Under the pieces are notes generated by a model. The model did not search any database. It was not told the origin of the DNA and saw nothing but the letters and a program-made list of their open reading frames with translations. A stretch of DNA of 64,000 nucleotides, taken from positions 46,323-110,322 of the forward strand of contig CAYQQR010000005.1 of assembly GCA_964420035.1 (NCBI GenBank), written 5' to 3'. Of the stretch, positions 36,916 through 44,718 are shown in pieces; the first letter of the stretch is position 1, and every line of letters starts with the position of its first letter. Origin of the DNA: CAYQQR01 sp964420035 (GTDB lineage Bacteria > Bacteroidota > Bacteroidia > Bacteroidales > SM23-62). A program made the translations under genes and the position numbers.

Positions 36916-39171
36916 ATGAAAAAGCAGGCTGCATCAAATCCGGATCCTTCCGACAGGAACATGACTTATTCCATTTTTGGGGGAGTCTGGCAATTTGATC
37001 CTGCTCATTATAATCAATGTATACACCGGTGGCATTCAGAGGTCATGATCGATGGAAGCATGGATCTTGATGAAAGGAATTTTCATCTGAGAATAGATGC
37101 CAGGCTCGATCCGTCAGATCAAATGTCGGATTTCAATTTGCATTTCGAACTGATAAGGGGAAGGATCTCCTGTGCCGCGTTAATCGCCGGTGTTTTAATT
37201 AGGAATTGGTCCGGGGAACATTATCTCCTTCTGCCCGGTGCGGCATATAACGGGAACAGGTTTGAATCCAGGAAAATCGGCTATTCTCCGAAATTACTGG
37301 AAGAAAAAGATATCGGTAAGGACAGGCCCATCATCATATCGGATGTTCCGCGTTTGAATGTTCATCCGGGTCCATCGATGCTCCAGGATCGAAGTGGTTC
37401 CCTGACGGAAAATCTGATCGGGATCTTTGATCCTTTCAGGCTAAAGAGCCTCTTTATCCGGTTCCCTTTGAAAACTTCACAGGGTGATACCGGGATCTTC
37501 ATTACAGAAAATAATTACCGGGATGAATTAAGGATCTTCTTAAAGGTCCCGGTGGTGCGGGAACTTACCCGTTATTATATCACCGATAACACTTATCCTT
37601 CAGAAGATAAACCTGTCGAACTGAATAAAGGATACCATGAGGATATTCGGTTAAGCATTCAGGAACTGGATGCTGCATCCCCGGGGGATCTTTTTACTCA
37701 TCATATTTCCCATGTCATTAAGAGAGAACACAGGAATGATTTACCGGGGATCTTTCCCCTGAGCAATTGTTTTGAGGTTCTCGAAAGAAAATTCAATAGC
37801 ATGAACTGGGTGGAAGAACATGGGTATTATTCCGTGGGTATGCGTGAAAATTTTTTGCAGGACTGGCAAATCGGATGGACCGGGGGGATGATATCAACAT
37901 ATCCATTGCTGGCCAAAGGATCGGAAGAAACCCAAAAGCGGGTCCTCAGAAATTTCGACTGGCTGTTCAATGGGGGCTTGTGCCCGTCAGGCTTTTTCTG
38001 GGATTCCGGTGAAAAGGGCACACGTTGGTATGGCGGGGACATCAGGAGGACACGTACCCGTAACTGGCATTTGATAAGAAAAAGCGGGGACGCCCTCTAT
38101 TATATCATCAAGCAGTTTCAGGTAATGGAAAACAAAGGGATAGAACCCGCGGAGAAATGGATCCGGGATACAAAAAGGGTTGGGGATGCTTTTGTACAAC
38201 TGTGGAATGAAAACGGGCAGTTCGGACAGTTCATCGACAGTAATTCGGGCAGGATCATTGTAGGTGGTTCCACCAGCGGAGCCATTGTACCAGCTGCTTT
38301 GGTCCTTGCCTGTAACTATTATAATAAAGAAAAGTACCTGGATGTTGCCATCGAAGCAGCCGGGCATTATTACGGAAATTATGTTTCCAGGGGCATCACC
38401 TGCGGCGGTCCGGGCGATGCACTTCAGTGTTCTGACAGTGAATCGGCCTATGCCATGCTGGAATCCTTTGTCTGCCTGTATGAAGTCACCGGCGACCGGC
38501 TCTGGCTGGACCGGTCGGAAGAGATGGCCCGCCAGTTTGCGACCTGGATCATGAATTATGATTATTCCTTTCCTGCCGGAACACTGATGCACGAACTGAA
38601 GATAAAGACCCGGGGTGCGGTGATGGCCAATGTTCAGAACAAGCACGCTTCACCGGGGATATGTACCCATTCGGGTCAGGCTTTACTGAGGCTGTCAAGA
38701 TATACGGGCAATCTAGATTATGCCAGGCTCCTGCAGTTAATCGTAAGGAATATTCCGCAATACCTTTCCCATCCCGGCAGGCCCATCCCGGGAATGAAGG
38801 AAGGCTGGATTTCCGAACGGATCAATACTACAGACTGGTTTGAAGGGATCGGCGAGATCATGTACGGTTCCACCTGGGCCGAAACTGCCCTGATGTTAAG
38901 CTATATCGAAATACCCGGGATCTACCTTACCGGTGATTTTTCGGATTGTATTGTTTTTGATCAATTGGATATGGAACGATCGGGTGAAAATCCAGAAAAA
39001 ACCATCCGGATAAATAATACCACCCAATACGATGCTATAACCAGTATAATGGCAGATAAAGAGCCCGCCGGGGGGGAACCGATGCAAACCGGTTTCCTGT
39101 CCCGGCTCCCTTCAAGAAAGATCGCAGCGGGCGAAAGCATATTGTTAAATCTTAAGGATCTCACGGAATGA
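36916..39171 (+). CDS. Six-hairpin (alpha/alpha barrel) glycosidase-like protein without signal peptide
   Basis: The 751-residue protein starts MKKQAASNPDPSDRN, with no hydrophobic leader, so it is predicted cytoplasmic. The first ~290 residues are beta-rich. Residues ~300-680 look like an (alpha/alpha)6 barrel (MRENFLQDWQIGWTGGMI, GLCPSGFFWDSGEKG, FVQLWNENGQFGQFID, GGSTSGAIVPAALVLACNYY, SDSESAYAMLESFVCLYE, SPGICTHSGQALLRLSRYT). A short beta tail ends the protein. I do not recognise a named family. It is coupled to the GH3 gene by ATGA at 39168. Position and fold suggest cleavage of imported oligosaccharides, but no catalytic residue can be assigned. Confidence 0.7.
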   Translation: MKKQAASNPDPSDRNMTYSIFGGVWQFDPAHYNQCIHRWHSEVMIDGSMDLDERNFHLRIDARLDPSDQMSDFNLHFELIRGRISCAALIAGVLIRNWSGEHYLLLPGAAYNGNRFESRKIGYSPKLLEEKDIGKDRPIIISDVPRLNVHPGPSMLQDRSGSLTENLIGIFDPFRLKSLFIRFPLKTSQGDTGIFITENNYRDELRIFLKVPVVRELTRYYITDNTYPSEDKPVELNKGYHEDIRLSIQELDAASPGDLFTHHISHVIKREHRNDLPGIFPLSNCFEVLERKFNSMNWVEEHGYYSVGMRENFLQDWQIGWTGGMISTYPLLAKGSEETQKRVLRNFDWLFNGGLCPSGFFWDSGEKGTRWYGGDIRRTRTRNWHLIRKSGDALYYIIKQFQVMENKGIEPAEKWIRDTKRVGDAFVQLWNENGQFGQFIDSNSGRIIVGGSTSGAIVPAALVLACNYYNKEKYLDVAIEAAGHYYGNYVSRGITCGGPGDALQCSDSESAYAMLESFVCLYEVTGDRLWLDRSEEMARQFATWIMNYDYSFPAGTLMHELKIKTRGAVMANVQNKHASPGICTHSGQALLRLSRYTGNLDYARLLQLIVRNIPQYLSHPGRPIPGMKEGWISERINTTDWFEGIGEIMYGSTWAETALMLSYIEIPGIYLTGDFSDCIVFDQLDMERSGENPEKTIRINNTTQYDAITSIMADKEPAGGEPMQTGFLSRLPSRKIAAGESILLNLKDLTE

Positions 39172-41378
39172 AAAGATTACACCTGATTCTTTTGTCTATT
39201 CTTATACTGGTTTCCTGTGACAGAGCCGGAAAGGACAGAATACCCCAGGTGGAGGACCTGCTGAAAAAAATGACCCTTGAGGAGAAGATCGGTCAGATGA
39301 CCCAGATATGTTTCAGTACCATCACCCTGGATGGGACAAAAACCCTGCATATGGATACTGCAAAAGTCAGGGAAGCCATAACAGAATACCATATCGGCTC
39401 ATTTCTCAGCGGGACGGGATCAGGAAAAGAGTGGGTTGATTTTGTCACAGAAGTTCAAAGGATCGCCATGAAGGAAACCCGTCTGGGGATTCCTGTAATA
39501 TTGGGCATTGATCATGTCCACGGGGCCAACTACGTGGACGAGGGCACTATTTTACCGCACAATCTTACTTTGAGTTGCAGCTTTGATAGCGCTTTGGCAG
39601 GTTTGGCCGCTGAGGTTACTGCCGATGAAACTGCCGTTACCGGTTTGGTCTGGAGTTTTTCACCCGTACTGGATATCGGTAAGAATCCTTATTGGCCGAG
39701 GTTTTATGAGACTTTCGGCGAAGATCCCCTGGTCTGCAGCCGGATGGGATTATCCTACTTAAAACATTATGACAGGTCTCCTTCGGATAGCTTGTACGGT
39801 TTGGTCAGTTGCGGAAAGCATTTTGTCGGTTATTCCGATCCCAAAACCGGGTGGGATCGAACTCCGGCTGAAATACCCGAGCAGATACTCTGGGAATTTT
39901 TCATACCTCCTTTCAGTGATGCCATAAATGAAGGAATAAAGACCATAATGGTCAACAGCGGTGAAGTGAACGGTCAGCCGGTCCATACTTCCGAATGGCT
40001 GCTTCAGGAGATACTGCGATCAAGGTTGGGCTTCGAAGGGGTCATTCTTACCGACATTAAGGATATTCAAAAAATTGTTGAAATGCATGCTGCCGCCAAA
40101 GACTTGAAAGAAGCTACTTTTTTGGCACTTGAAGCAGGCATAGATATAAGCATGAGTTGTGATGCTTATGACTTTTGCCGTATTGTTCAGGAACTGGTGG
40201 AAGAGGGGAGGATCAGTGAAAAAAGAATCGAAGAGTCCACGCGCAGAATCTTGAATCTCAAATACGAGCTGGGACTTTTCGAAAATCCCTATCCGCCACA
40301 GAATTCCCTTGATATTTTGGGCTGCAAAGAACACCGGCAGGCTGCAGAAAAAATCGCGGAAGAATCTATGGTACTTTTGAAAAATAACGGAATCCTGCCC
40401 CTCAGGGATCCCGGTACCCGGATCTTTCTGAGTGGTTTTGCCATTAACTCCAGGCGAATGCTGAACGGGGCCTGGACCCACGAGTGGATGGGAGCGGCTG
40501 AAGAAAGACATGCCAAACACATGCCTACCCTTGTTGAGGCCATGATGGAAGAATTCGGAAAGGAACAGATTACTAATCTGGAGACCCCGGTAGCGGTCGA
40601 TGAGGTCGCAAAAAAACAATTCAGGCAAATGGCAGGGGATGCCGACGTTATTGTACTGACCGTGGGAGAAGAACCCTACAGTGAATTCAAAGGGAATATC
40701 GGTGATCTTTCCCTTGATGAAGGCCAGAAGGAACTGGTCAGGCTTGCCGGTTCAACAAATAAACCGGTCATACTGATACTCATTGAAGGAAGGCCCCGTT
40801 CCATAAACGGGATGGTTGATCAATCCGATGCAGTCGTTTTTGCAGGCATCCCCGGTTCCGGTGGCGGACCGGCTCTAGCAGGCATTTTATCCGGGAGGGT
40901 AAATCCATCAGGAAAATTATCCTTCTCTTACCCGGGTCAGGTAGGTCATTATGGGCCATACTATCATAAACCATCCGACCGTTATATCAGCATATTTCCA
41001 TTCGGACATGGCTTGAGCTATACCAATTTTGAATATTCAGACCTGTCGGTAAGCGACAGCATTTTCAAGGATCCTGACCGGGAAATCACTCTATCGGTCA
41101 GGATACTTAATACCGGTTCTGTAAAAGGCAAGGAAGCTGTACTGGTCTATTTCAGGGATAATGTCGGAAGATTGACCCGCCCTGTAAAACAATTGCTGGA
41201 TTTCAGAAAAACAGAATTGCTTCCAGGAGAAGACAAAACACTTGAATTCAGTTTCAGACCATACAATGCTTTTTCCTATCCTGACAGGAAAGGCAACAAG
41301 ATTCTGGAACAGGGCAGTTTCACCATAATGATCGACAGTCTGGAAGTCCCGCTGCACTTTAAACAGGACATCAATTAG
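39168..41378 (+). CDS. GH3 glycosidase lipoprotein
   Basis: The 736-residue lipoprotein (lipobox LVSC, Cys17) has the GH3 barrel (MTLEEKIGQMTQI, GIPVILGIDHVHGANYV, VWSFSPVLDIGKNPYWPRFYETFGEDP, CGKHFVGYSDP). The nucleophile segment is FEGVILTDIKDIQ, with Asp296 where the family has SDW/TDW. The second domain follows (AEESMVLLKNNGILPL, DVIVLTVGEEPYSEFKGN), then the Fn3-like tail (FPFGHGLSYTNFEYSDL, VKQLLDFRKTELLPGE). GH3 enzymes remove beta-linked glucose, xylose or galactose-type residues from ends. It is the last gene of the locus and is coupled to the six-hairpin gene. It converges with the XRE regulator. Confidence 0.95.
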   Translation: MKRLHLILLSILILVSCDRAGKDRIPQVEDLLKKMTLEEKIGQMTQICFSTITLDGTKTLHMDTAKVREAITEYHIGSFLSGTGSGKEWVDFVTEVQRIAMKETRLGIPVILGIDHVHGANYVDEGTILPHNLTLSCSFDSALAGLAAEVTADETAVTGLVWSFSPVLDIGKNPYWPRFYETFGEDPLVCSRMGLSYLKHYDRSPSDSLYGLVSCGKHFVGYSDPKTGWDRTPAEIPEQILWEFFIPPFSDAINEGIKTIMVNSGEVNGQPVHTSEWLLQEILRSRLGFEGVILTDIKDIQKIVEMHAAAKDLKEATFLALEAGIDISMSCDAYDFCRIVQELVEEGRISEKRIEESTRRILNLKYELGLFENPYPPQNSLDILGCKEHRQAAEKIAEESMVLLKNNGILPLRDPGTRIFLSGFAINSRRMLNGAWTHEWMGAAEERHAKHMPTLVEAMMEEFGKEQITNLETPVAVDEVAKKQFRQMAGDADVIVLTVGEEPYSEFKGNIGDLSLDEGQKELVRLAGSTNKPVILILIEGRPRSINGMVDQSDAVVFAGIPGSGGGPALAGILSGRVNPSGKLSFSYPGQVGHYGPYYHKPSDRYISIFPFGHGLSYTNFEYSDLSVSDSIFKDPDREITLSVRILNTGSVKGKEAVLVYFRDNVGRLTRPVKQLLDFRKTELLPGEDKTLEFSFRPYNAFSYPDRKGNKILEQGSFTIMIDSLEVPLHFKQDIN

Positions 41379-41392
41379 ACCACCGGGTATTA

Positions 41393-41764
41393 CTACCGGC
41401 CAGATAATTCTTCCTTTAATTGCTGATTTTCCCGGTACAATCGAATGATCTCGTCTTTTTCTTCCAAAGCCTGCAACAATTTTTTGTTTTCTTCACGAAG
41501 ACGGCTTGTGTCGGCTGAACTGGCACGGGGTTCCCTGGACTTAATCGTGGGTTCTTCGGTCCAGCCCTCTATGAAATAAGTGGGACTAACATCCAGCAGT
41601 TCGCAAATAAGAAAAAAAGTCTCCAGTTTTGTGGAATTATTCTTCAGGATGCCCTGAAGGCCATTGTCAGAAATACCAAGTTTTTTTGCAAAGTCGCGCT
41701 TGGTGATCTTTTTTTGTTTGAGCAGCGGCTCTAATTTCTTAAGGTTGATCTTGTATTTTTTCAT
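41393..41764 (-). CDS. XRE-family HTH regulator with C-terminal coiled coil
   Basis: From ATG 41764 the protein has 123 residues. A Cro/CI-type helix-turn-helix (KITKRDFAKKLGISDNGLQGILKNN) is followed by LETFFLICELLDVSPTYFIEG. A Ser/Pro linker leads to a leucine-heptad coiled coil (SRLREENKKLLQALEEKDEIIRLYRENQQLKEEL). Such proteins are small DNA-binding regulators, dimerised here by the coiled coil. An earlier in-frame ATG at 41806 adds AT-rich, unlikely residues. The gene lies between the polysaccharide locus and a disturbed tRNA region, so it may regulate the locus or be left from a mobile element. Confidence 0.85.
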   Translation of the reverse strand: MKKYKINLKKLEPLLKQKKITKRDFAKKLGISDNGLQGILKNNSTKLETFFLICELLDVSPTYFIEGWTEEPTIKSREPRASSADTSRLREENKKLLQALEEKDEIIRLYRENQQLKEELSGR

Positions 41765-41893
41765 AATGAATGGATAATGGAAAATATATTTTTTGATTTT
41801 CAACACAAAGATGCAAAAAAAAGTAGAATTTCTTTAACAGGCCCGAGGTTCAATTTTATAATAAACAATCAGATGAGCTATTAAAAATTTTTC

Positions 41894-41901
41894 TAATTTT
41901 G
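41894..41901 (+). promoter_or_regulatory. -7 box of the tRNA transcription unit
   Basis: TAATTTTG matches TAnnTTTG exactly and lies 18 bases before the first base of the tRNA remnant at 41920, the right distance for a tRNA promoter. It probably still drives the intact tRNA-Ala downstream. Confidence 0.45.
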
Positions 41902-41919
41902 CCATCCCGTGGAGGGAAT

Positions 41920-42046
41920 GGGGATATAGCTCAGGTGGTCCCGAGTTTTCGCAAATCTTTGATTTGCTGAAAACACGAGGATCCTCGAAAATCCGGCAGA
42001 GCGAAGCTCTGGGATTTTCGGGACTAGAGCGTTTGAGGTCTTGGTT
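41920..42046 (+). pseudogene. Broken tRNA gene split by a palindromic element
   Basis: GGGGATATAGCTCAGGTGGT (41920-41939) is the 5' end of a tRNA through the D-arm. The D-loop continues as TAGAGCGTTTGA only at 42025, after an 85-bp insertion. The text then passes to GGTCTTGGTT without an anticodon arm, T-arm or CCA end. The TAGAGCGTTTGA piece is identical to the intact tRNA-Ala just downstream, so the 3' part may come from it or from a related tRNA. No functional tRNA can form. Confidence 0.65.
41938..42024 (+). repeat. REP/MITE-like double-hairpin element with terminal inverted repeats
   Basis: The element is bounded by GTCCCGA (41938-41944) and TCGGGAC (42018-42024), a perfect 7-bp inverted repeat. 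Inside are two hairpins: GCAAATC-TTT-GATTTGC near 41951, and CGAAAATCC...GGATTTTCG enclosing CAGAGC-GAA-GCTCTG near 41996-42010. There is no coding sequence. This is the design of repetitive extragenic palindromes or small non-autonomous elements; other copies in the genome cannot be checked here. Confidence 0.6.
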
Positions 42047-42062
42047 AATTTTTAATTTTATT

Positions 42063-42139
42063 GGGGCATTAGCTCAGTTGGCTAGAGCGTTTGACTGGCA
42101 GTCAAGAGGTCATCGGTTCGACTCCGATATGCTCCACCA
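42063..42139 (+). tRNA. tRNA-Ala (anticodon GGC)
   Basis: A full 77-base cloverleaf including an encoded CCA. The acceptor GGGGCAT pairs with ATGCTCC and includes the G3-U70 wobble that marks alanine tRNAs. D-arm GCTC/GAGC, anticodon stem TTTGA/TCAAG with loop CTGGCAG (anticodon GGC at 42096-42098), variable loop AGGTC, and T-arm ATCGG-TTCGACT-CCGAT are all present. Confidence 0.95.
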
Positions 42140-42190
42140 TCGCCCGCTTGAAAAGGAAGCAATGTATTGACGGGTTTTTTATGCTTATCT

Positions 42191-42233
42191 CCACCTTCGC
42201 CCCCCGAAGCCTTGGCGTAGGAGGGTTTTTTAT
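42191..42233 (+). terminator. Terminator after tRNA-Ala
   Basis: CCACCTTCGCC (42191-42201) pairs with GGCGTAGGAGG (42214-42224) with two mismatches. A short loop lies between them and the run GTTTTTTATT follows. It ends the tRNA transcript about 50 bases after the CCA. Confidence 0.6.
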
Positions 42234-42295
42234 TATCTCTCCCCGAAACCTTCTCTTTAAATTTCTTTCCAAACACACATCAATGAATAACTTCA

Positions 42296-42594
42296 TTGAT
42301 TTCGATCTTGCTCATGAACTTGAGCATCTATACCCAAAAGCCCCAATATGATGGAGCCGGACGCCCGGAAGCCTACCGGCAGCAATCAGCCATGGAAAAA
42401 CAGGACAGCATGGCCGGCCTGAGCTGGCAGTTCCTGGGTCCCGCCAATATCAGCAACCTGAACGGGGCCATCGACCCGGAGATCCACCCCCGGGAAACCT
42501 GGTCCTTGTCGCTACCCACGGAAGATATCTTTTTGTCATGGACGCCAATCCGGTCAATGGAGGTAAAAAACAATCAGCATTCTGGTATTGGTAA
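42296..42594 (+). pseudogene. Frameshifted, internally deleted remnant of a sortilin/VPS10-like beta-propeller protein
   Basis: Frame 1 gives EKQDSMAGLSWQFLGPANIS, the usual N-terminal phrase of large secreted beta-propeller (VPS10/exo-sialidase-like) proteins, and runs on to AIDPEIHPR. There the meaning jumps to another frame at the C-run near 42485-42493: GNLVLVATHGRYLFVMDANP, a propeller-blade phrase, ending at TAA 42592. The two blocks are normally far apart, so both an internal deletion and a frameshift are inferred. Short palindromes (ATCAATGAA-TAAC-TTCATTGAT at 42279-42300) sit at its 5' edge. Confidence 0.55.
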
Positions 42595-42726
42595 GCATGG
42601 TATGGAATGATATTTGCATGAATAAAATAGAAATAGATAAATGCATGGATCCGTTCTAAAAATAGGGTTTCATATTGCGTTTACCGTATAAAATATTTAT
42701 TTTTAATGCCTTAAACAAAACGAGTC

Positions 42727-43407
42727 ATGGAAGTTAAGAAAAGCGATAAGGCCAGCCTTGAGAAGAAAAGGCCCATTTTTCTGCAACTGGGATTGGTTAT
42801 TGTTCTGGCCACAGTATTGATAGCTTTTGAATGGACCAGTCGTCCGGCCCAGTCCACGATGAACATGGAGCTGGCCGACCTGGACGTGGATGAGGAAATT
42901 ATACCCATTACCCGTCAAAAGCAGGAACAACCCCCACCGCCTCCGCAGCAGCAACCTCAGGATCTGCTGAAAATTGTTGAGGACGATGTGGAGATCGAGA
43001 ATGAACTGATCATTGAAGATGCAGAAGCCGACCAGACTATGGAGATCGAGATTGTTGAATTCGCCGAAGAAGAAGAAGTTGAGGAAGAAGAAGTATTCTT
43101 CATCGTTGAGGATATGCCCAGTTTTCGCGGTGAAGGACAGGAAGGTTTCAGGAGATACATCCAGCAGAACCTCCGTTATCCTCAGATTGCACAGGAAAAT
43201 GGTATTGAAGGAAAAGTGTATGTGCAGTTTGCCGTCAATTCAAAGGGTGAAGTTGTAGATACCAAAGTTGTACGCGGTGTCGACCCGGCACTGGATAAAG
43301 AGGCACTCAGGGTGGTGATGTCCTCACCGAAATGGGAGCCTGGCAGGCAAAGAGGTAATGCTGTTAAAGTACAGTTTACCTTCCCTATTGTTTTCGTGTT
43401 GCAGTAG
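42727..43407 (+). CDS. tonB: TonB-family energy transducer
   Basis: The 226-residue protein has one N-terminal membrane helix (LQLGLVIVLATVLIAFEW), a short PPPPPQQQPQ stretch and an acidic linker rich in Glu. The C-terminal TonB domain is clear (FRRYIQQNLRYPQIAQENGIEGKVYVQFAVNSKGEVVDTKVVRG, ALRVVMSSPKWEPGRQRG, FTFPIVFVLQ). It links the inner-membrane ExbBD motor to TonB-dependent outer-membrane receptors such as SusC. No exbB/exbD lies next to it. A terminator follows directly. Confidence 0.93.
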   Translation: MEVKKSDKASLEKKRPIFLQLGLVIVLATVLIAFEWTSRPAQSTMNMELADLDVDEEIIPITRQKQEQPPPPPQQQPQDLLKIVEDDVEIENELIIEDAEADQTMEIEIVEFAEEEEVEEEEVFFIVEDMPSFRGEGQEGFRRYIQQNLRYPQIAQENGIEGKVYVQFAVNSKGEVVDTKVVRGVDPALDKEALRVVMSSPKWEPGRQRGNAVKVQFTFPIVFVLQ

Positions 43408-43424
43408 TTAAGGGATCTTAAAAT

Positions 43425-43453
43425 AAAAGGCTGTCCGCGGGGACAGCTTTTTT
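43425..43453 (+). terminator. Rho-independent terminator after tonB
   Basis: GGCTGTCC and GGACAGCT form an 8-bp stem (one G-T pair) around GCGG, followed by seven T residues. Confidence 0.88.
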
Positions 43454-43532
43454 ATTATGTACCTGTTCCATCTGTAAATAGTCAAAAATATTGAATTCAT
43501 TTTGTAATTTAGGTGCTATAAAAGCAACCGCC

Positions 43533-44705
43533 ATGAAAAAAACTTTGTTTCTTCTTATCCTGATCGGCCTGATAACTTCCTGTGCTTCCAACAAGAAAAT
43601 GTTGCAACGGGGGAACTATGACCGGGCCATACAGAAATCTGTTAAGATACTGATGAAAAATCCCAATAAAAGCGAAGATGCCGCTATATTGGATAAGGCT
43701 TACCGGTTGGCTAATGAACGGGACCTGGCCCGGATCAGATTTTTAAAAACAGAAAATAATCCCGACAACTGGGATGAGATTTATATGTTGTATTCCCGGC
43801 TCAATAACCGTCAGAACATGGTAAGACCCGTCATGCCCCTGAACATTGATGGCAGGACAGTGCAATATGATTTTGTGGACTATGATGCCATGATCGTAAC
43901 CGCGAAAGATAATGCCGCTCAGTTTTATTACGACAATGCCATGGCCCTGATGGGAAATAACGACAAGGAATCTTACAGGCAGGCATATGCTGAGTTTCTG
44001 AGGGCAAAAGATTATTCTGCAACTGATTTTCCGGGGATTGAAGAAAAGATCAGGGAGGCAAGATATAAAGGTATAAGCAGGGCCCTGGTTCAGGTGGTCA
44101 ATGAATCCAATCTCAATCTCTCACCCCGCTTTGAAGATGAACTGCTGGCTATTAATACCAGTGTGTTGAACAGTGAATGGGTAGAGTACCATTTAAGGCA
44201 TGTGAATGAGGACATCGATTATGATTACATGATATATGTAGTTATGAAGAGCTTTGATGTCAGTCCTGACAACGTGCGGGAAAACGATAAAATGTATGAA
44301 AAGAAAGTTGAGGATGGGTTTGAGTATGTGCTGGACCAGAATGGGAACGTGATGAAAGACAGCCTTGGAAATGACATCAGAATACCCAGATACAAGACCC
44401 TGACTTGTACGGTTATTGAAACAGAACAGTATAAATCGGCAGTGGTTCGCGGTGAAATGGAATTTCATTCCCTGAATCCAAAGGCTTTGTTAAAGCGGCT
44501 GCCCGTCAGTGCAGAGAATATCTTTGAACATGTATCGGCCAGGGCTGTTGGTGACCCGGAGGCACTTGACCCGACAGTGCGGCGCCGCGTTCAAACAGAT
44601 TTCATCCCCTTTCCCAATGATATGGAGATGATCATATCCACTACGGAAACATTAAAGCCGGCCATACAGGAAGCCCTTTTAAGAAACAGACATTTGGTGC
44701 AATAA
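43533..44705 (+). CDS. Hypothetical lipoprotein with TPR-like helical region
   Basis: From ATG 43533 the protein has 390 residues with lipobox ITSC. The first part has helical repeats resembling TPRs (LQRGNYDRAIQKSVKILMKNP; ESYRQAYAEFLRAKDYSA). The second part is mixed alpha/beta (YRTLTC-type strands, e.g. IRIPRYKTLTCTVIETEQYKS). I do not recognise a named family. An earlier ATG at 43491 only adds residues before the lipoprotein signal. It is directly followed by hflX, whose ribosome-binding site begins 4 bases after this stop codon, so the two are probably co-transcribed. Confidence 0.8.
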   Translation: MKKTLFLLILIGLITSCASNKKMLQRGNYDRAIQKSVKILMKNPNKSEDAAILDKAYRLANERDLARIRFLKTENNPDNWDEIYMLYSRLNNRQNMVRPVMPLNIDGRTVQYDFVDYDAMIVTAKDNAAQFYYDNAMALMGNNDKESYRQAYAEFLRAKDYSATDFPGIEEKIREARYKGISRALVQVVNESNLNLSPRFEDELLAINTSVLNSEWVEYHLRHVNEDIDYDYMIYVVMKSFDVSPDNVRENDKMYEKKVEDGFEYVLDQNGNVMKDSLGNDIRIPRYKTLTCTVIETEQYKSAVVRGEMEFHSLNPKALLKRLPVSAENIFEHVSARAVGDPEALDPTVRRRVQTDFIPFPNDMEMIISTTETLKPAIQEALLRNRHLVQ

Positions 44706-44718
44706 GATAGGAGGAAAG

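Noticed and set aside
43489..43532. A promoter for the TPR-like lipoprotein (TAATTTAG with TTG upstream)
   Set aside because: The -7 box has a mismatch at a conserved base and the TTG is only about 13 bases away, too close.
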